A DNA stretch of 7,535 nt from assembly GCA_015491705.1 (NCBI GenBank), contig WFVK01000041.1, positions 1 through 7,535 of the forward strand, in the 5' to 3' direction. Below are positions 5,701 to 7,535 of the stretch, one piece after another. Origin of the DNA: Nitrospirota bacterium (GTDB lineage: Bacteria > Nitrospirota > Thermodesulfovibrionia > UBA6902). The position numbers and the translations under genes are program-made. Within the stretch, counting starts at the first letter, position 1, and the number at the start of each line of letters is the position of its first letter. The notes beneath the pieces are model-generated. The model worked only from the letters and a program-made list of their open reading frames with translations. It did not search any database and was not told the origin of the DNA.

Positions 5701-7235
5701 GGGCCTTCATACCGCGGGGGCTTCTGCCGCATCTGAAGTGGCTGACCGACCCTGACTACACGCATGTATATTATGTGGACTTAAAGCCCAAGATAACGGA
5801 TGTGAAAATATTCACTGACGACACTGTTCATATAGGGGGGTGGGGGACGGTACTCATCGGCGGGTTCCGCTACGGCGGGAAGAAGATAGACTGGACATCC
5901 GGGGGCAAGTCATACAGCGCATCACCGGAGTATTTTGCGCTTGACATCACCGATCCCCTGAACCCGAGGCTTTTATGGACGTTTTCCGATCCTGAACTCG
6001 GGCTCAGCATGTCTTATCCGTCTGTAGCGAAGATCGGCGATGAGTGGTTTGCAGTATTCGGCTCGGGGGCCACGGACTATAACGCAAATTCGAATCTCAC
6101 GGCTTTCCAGAAGGGAAACATCTTTGCCCTTAAAATGTCGGGGGGGAACAACGGAGTCATAAGCAACTGGCAAAACGGCACAAATTTCTGGAAGATATCC
6201 ACAGACTCCACAACATACACAACCTCCTATCTGTCTGATCCCGTCTCTGTTGATGTTGATATGAACTTTAATACGGATGTGATATACATAGGTGAAAATT
6301 ACAATGCCGGCGCCTGGAACAGCGTTCTACACAGGATTACCACCGATGGGGGAACCAACACCTCACCCGGCGGCTGGACACGCTCTGTAATAGCGAATAT
6401 AGCCAGCATCGCCGGTACCAAAGATGCAGCAAAGAGAATCACAGCCGCACCGTCAGCGGCAATGGATGACAGGACAAACCTCTGGGTCTTTTTCGGAACA
6501 GGGCAGTTCCTGGGCACATCGGACAAGAACCAGACGGACACCGGCGGCTTTTATGCCGTCAAGGACGGTTGCTGGGCCGGAAACTGCACCGACTCCTACG
6601 ATTCTTCTGTCTTTATAAACATATCCAACTCCACCGTTGAGCCCGACGGGACCGTCACCGGCGTCAGTGGTTGCAGCGGCAGCAGCGGCAGCAGCGGCAG
6701 CGGCACGGTAAGTTCGTGGTCAGATCTCATAACCGCCTCGTATAACTGCCAGGGGTGGGCGATGTACTTCGGAGAACTCGGTGAAAGCACGGATTTTACC
6801 GGCCAGGCACTTGTTCACAATGGTGAAAGGATGATCACCAAACCCCTGGTCCTGGGAGGTCTCGTAATGTGGACTACATATATTCCCGACCTTCCCACTG
6901 TTGAATCATGCGGCGATATAGGGGAAAGTAATGTGTATACGGTCTATTATGAAACCGGCACGGCTTACAAGGATTATGTATTCAAGGAACAGAAAGATGC
7001 AGCCGATGAGGTCGCCAAGGGAGGCTCGAGCGGATCTGTTGATATCGATAAAATCGCCCGTGTCAAAAAAGCCGGAGAAGGAATGGCCTCATCTCTCAGT
7101 GCGCAGGTAACAAGAGAGGGCACGGCCAAGGGCTTTGAACAGCATTCAACAGGGGCCATACTTGAAATTGAAAGCGCCACTCCGAAACCGCTGAAGAGCG
7201 GGCTTACCAACTGGAAGAGTGACTGCCTGCGATGA
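2712..7235 (+). CDS. pilY1: PilY1-like pilus tip adhesin with lectin-like insert
   Basis: A 1507-residue pilus tip adhesin and assembly factor, longer than the roughly 1160 residues of P. aeruginosa PilY1. Domains in order: Sec signal peptide (residues 1 to about 26, site near GGA-YD); a VWA domain from about 45 to 712, with the MIDAS motif D52-E-S54-G-S56, a threonine in GTPTG (T507/T509) and D571 in LLISDG; an insert within it at about 165-440 containing a jelly-roll module (about 183-386); then a PilC/PilY1 beta-propeller from about 735 to 1415. The propeller shows LGDIVYSTPTAVG (909-921), VVYAGANDGMLHAFNAG (949-965), GQELWAFIPRGLLPHLK (993-1009) and EYFALDITDP (1073-1082). Calcium-loop patterns lie at D765-D773, D797-D805 (between C795 and C807) and D1181-D1189; the last sits just before 'VIYIGENYN', where PilY1 proteins carry their calcium site ('VYAGD'). 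The mature protein has 26 cysteines. GAGG precedes ATG 2712 and ATG 2715 by 4 and 7 bases, so either may be the start. It is a full-length reading frame with no frameshift. Confidence 0.95.
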   Translation: MMKNRTGCFFVVLLISFLCMPAAGGAYDINDYTAYPPFVSNAEPPNILLVLDESGSMQFPAYLDCNGWSGYSSGRAKCGTSSSIDYPEYGYDTGREYYGYFKSDKYYKYSSTDGKFVENSSCSFAESEAEYKIGNNSGCISGNLLNWATMSRIDLLRKALIGGRSITSPQSSSVHTLRGEGGWKTFSDHNLGCTFTLSGGTYPDLDHKLSVSNYGSAGTCGYLTVMADGSSIWGSSDKFRYIHQSVSGDFDIKLRVVSAPSETGNTYAKAGLMVRATTNSGSRHVMVMATYGAGLQFATRLTDGGDTTTFASYVDVSYPVWVRLVRSGDTFTAYYSTDDNPETGPTGWTEHGNTTISMPSAVLAGMATSSYSSVGTLGKGEYDEFICSVCTDDNFDDGSFNSTVWTAEDINTAAAGTQIESCTDSCKVGTLSNANIQVDDDNRRGVIQEVSDKDNDLVFDDDAPRFGLMVYASNSRYGCMEYPVTGEGGSMVELIEDIQSTPPYFGTPTGEALNEAWDYFIQSNAHSGCDNSAYIGGVGSAKDPWYKEDPNTPGSFIPAPCRKSFVLLISDGQWNGKIDPVVPARETHVNDIRSMPETQSLNYYTVYIFGDADAGENSMQQTAMYGGFVEDDETGDGNAWPYNRTKYPDDSRNETLPASPCDPSAPPMDDNCQEWDKKGTSGPDGIPDTYYKASDGKELGATLIKAIESISKKSASGTAASVLATTGGGEGVVYQAYFYPRKDSRKWLGYLHSLFVDSYGNLREDSNGNDSLDLTADKIIIMDYDPDDGTLVYKCSDSDGDGRKDSCKSQPEPDGLRSIKPVWEAGDILWNTAPEERDIFTTIDGSSRVDFTTTQSSVLEPYLRADEPSEADNIIKWIRGDDITGITDSCHSNGYRKRNINDTTDTWKLGDIVYSTPTAVGQPMENYDLLYGDTSYTEFRQAYLNRRQVVYAGANDGMLHAFNAGFYDEKTFKYCADGFDGNGSCSPGGHKLGQELWAFIPRGLLPHLKWLTDPDYTHVYYVDLKPKITDVKIFTDDTVHIGGWGTVLIGGFRYGGKKIDWTSGGKSYSASPEYFALDITDPLNPRLLWTFSDPELGLSMSYPSVAKIGDEWFAVFGSGATDYNANSNLTAFQKGNIFALKMSGGNNGVISNWQNGTNFWKISTDSTTYTTSYLSDPVSVDVDMNFNTDVIYIGENYNAGAWNSVLHRITTDGGTNTSPGGWTRSVIANIASIAGTKDAAKRITAAPSAAMDDRTNLWVFFGTGQFLGTSDKNQTDTGGFYAVKDGCWAGNCTDSYDSSVFINISNSTVEPDGTVTGVSGCSGSSGSSGSGTVSSWSDLITASYNCQGWAMYFGELGESTDFTGQALVHNGERMITKPLVLGGLVMWTTYIPDLPTVESCGDIGESNVYTVYYETGTAYKDYVFKEQKDAADEVAKGGSSGSVDIDKIARVKKAGEGMASSLSAQVTREGTAKGFEQHSTGAILEIESATPKPLKSGLTNWKSDCLR
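3258..3869 (+). other. Jelly-roll (concanavalin/DUF1349-like) module inside the PilY1 VWA domain
   Basis: PilY1 residues 183-386. The string of motifs 'IWGSSDKFRYIHQSVSGDFDI', 'YAKAGLMVRATT', 'HVMVMATYGAGLQF', 'PVWVRLVRSGDTFTAYYSTD', 'GWTEHGNTTISM' and 'VLAGMATSS' matches, in order, the pattern of secreted concanavalin-like beta-sandwich modules ('W..sD.F.Y.yq..sGD..I..RV', 'AKAGlMiR', 'WvRL.R.Gd.fta..S.DG..W', 'vyvGla..s'). These folds often bind carbohydrate, but no ligand can be predicted here. The module separates the first VWA half (MIDAS DxSxS) from the second (RFGLMVYAS onward). Family assignment is from pattern memory, not a profile search. Confidence 0.7.
6673..6699 (+). repeat. Three in-frame 9-bp repeats coding a Gly-Ser linker
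   Basis: The unit GCAGCGGCA occurs three times in a row, followed by a partial GCGGCA. In the pilY1 frame this codes C1321-SGSSGSSGSGT, a flexible linker in a late propeller loop between C1292 and C1346. Copy-number change would add or remove SGS triplets without shifting the frame. Confidence 0.85.
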
Positions 7236-7535
7236 TTATGATTATCCGTAGAAGCATTCCCGTAATATTGCTGGCAACGCTTCTGTTGACGGGCTGCAGC
7301 GAGCGGCCTGTTGCGGACACAGATGCATCAAGAGCCGGCATCCCTGCGCCTGCCGTCCAATCCCCTTCTGCAGAGCCCGCAATACTCATCGGACCGGTCA
7401 ATGCCACCACGCAGACCGTCATATCATTAAACGCCGACAGGTCGATAATAAAAGGCGCGGAGATAAACTGGTATGTCAACGACACCAGGATCGAATCCGC
7501 AAAAGGAACCCGTTTTACCTCAGGCGAATTAAGAA
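7232..7535 (+). CDS. Lipoprotein, 5' end only, coupled to pilY1
   Basis: The first 101 codons of a gene that continues beyond the window. The ATG overlaps the pilY1 TGA as ATGA, so translation is probably coupled; no good ribosome site precedes it, and ATG 7238 is an in-frame alternative. The N-terminus MIMIIRRSIPVILLATLLLTGCSE is a lipoprotein signal peptide with the lipobox L19-T20-G21-C22, so it should be lipidated at C22. Residues +2 (Ser) and +3 (Glu) after the Cys do not form the classical inner-membrane retention Asp, which is compatible with the outer membrane. A Pro/Ala/Ser-rich linker follows (residues 30-48), then the start of a beta-rich domain with 'GAEINWYVNDTRI' (from about residue 75), similar to Ig-like strands of the type 'W.vNg..i'. 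I cannot name a family from the fragment. Being the gene after pilY1, it may help anchor or export the tip complex, but this is inference. Confidence 0.8.
   Translation, partial: MIMIIRRSIPVILLATLLLTGCSERPVADTDASRAGIPAPAVQSPSAEPAILIGPVNATTQTVISLNADRSIIKGAEINWYVNDTRIESAKGTRFTSGELR

Noticed and set aside
5836..5847. G-run (GGGGGG-T-GGGGG) as a possible G-quadruplex
   Set aside because: Only two adjacent G-runs are present and they encode the conserved IGGWG strand of the propeller; four runs would be needed for an intramolecular quadruplex.
7200..7260. Possible terminator or new promoter after pilY1
   Set aside because: No stem followed by a T-run is visible, and the next gene starts in an ATGA overlap with pilY1, so transcription evidently continues.

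Overview
The window is a gap-free, same-strand (+) run of genes for the minor pilins and tip protein of a type IV pilus. The order is fimT/gspH-like pseudopilin (3' end only), pilV-like, pilW-like, pilX-like, a small exported protein of unknown function, a very large pilY1-like tip adhesin, and the 5' end of a lipoprotein gene. Neighbouring genes overlap or are separated by less than 12 bases. No terminator, promoter or insertion sequence is visible, and there is no gene-free stretch over 300 bases, so the whole window reads as the interior of one operon.

Organism: a diderm bacterium, since there are Sec signal peptides, a lipobox and a pilY1. The gene order, the look of the PilY1 (VWA domain, then PilC-type propeller, with many DxDxDG loops), and frequent AGG/AGA and ATA codons at apparently balanced GC suggest a Desulfobacterota (former Deltaproteobacteria) or Nitrospirota-type organism. 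This is an inference with low to moderate confidence; no marker gene is present to fix it.

Layout. Bases 2-211: end of a GspH/FimT pseudopilin. Bases 178-211: a 17-bp near-perfect tandem duplication at the fimT/pilV junction, which appears to have shifted the fimT stop. Bases 213-764: pilV-like. Bases 748-1782: pilW-like, with three calcium-loop motifs. Bases 1792-2346: pilX-like. Bases 2358-2705: 115-residue exported unknown. Bases 2712-7235: PilY1-like, 1507 residues, with a jelly-roll (concanavalin-like) module inserted into its VWA domain. Bases 7232-end: lipoprotein, translationally coupled to pilY1 through ATGA.

How they fit together, from knowledge of the families: the minor pilins FimT/FimU, PilV, PilW and PilX form a priming complex at the pilus tip, recruit PilY1, and start pilus assembly. 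PilY1 acts as adhesin and mechanosensor, and its calcium-binding C-terminal propeller affects retraction. What stands out here is the extra lectin-like fold inside the VWA adhesin domain, the repeated calcium-loop chemistry in both PilW and PilY1, and two uncharacterised exported proteins flanking pilY1.
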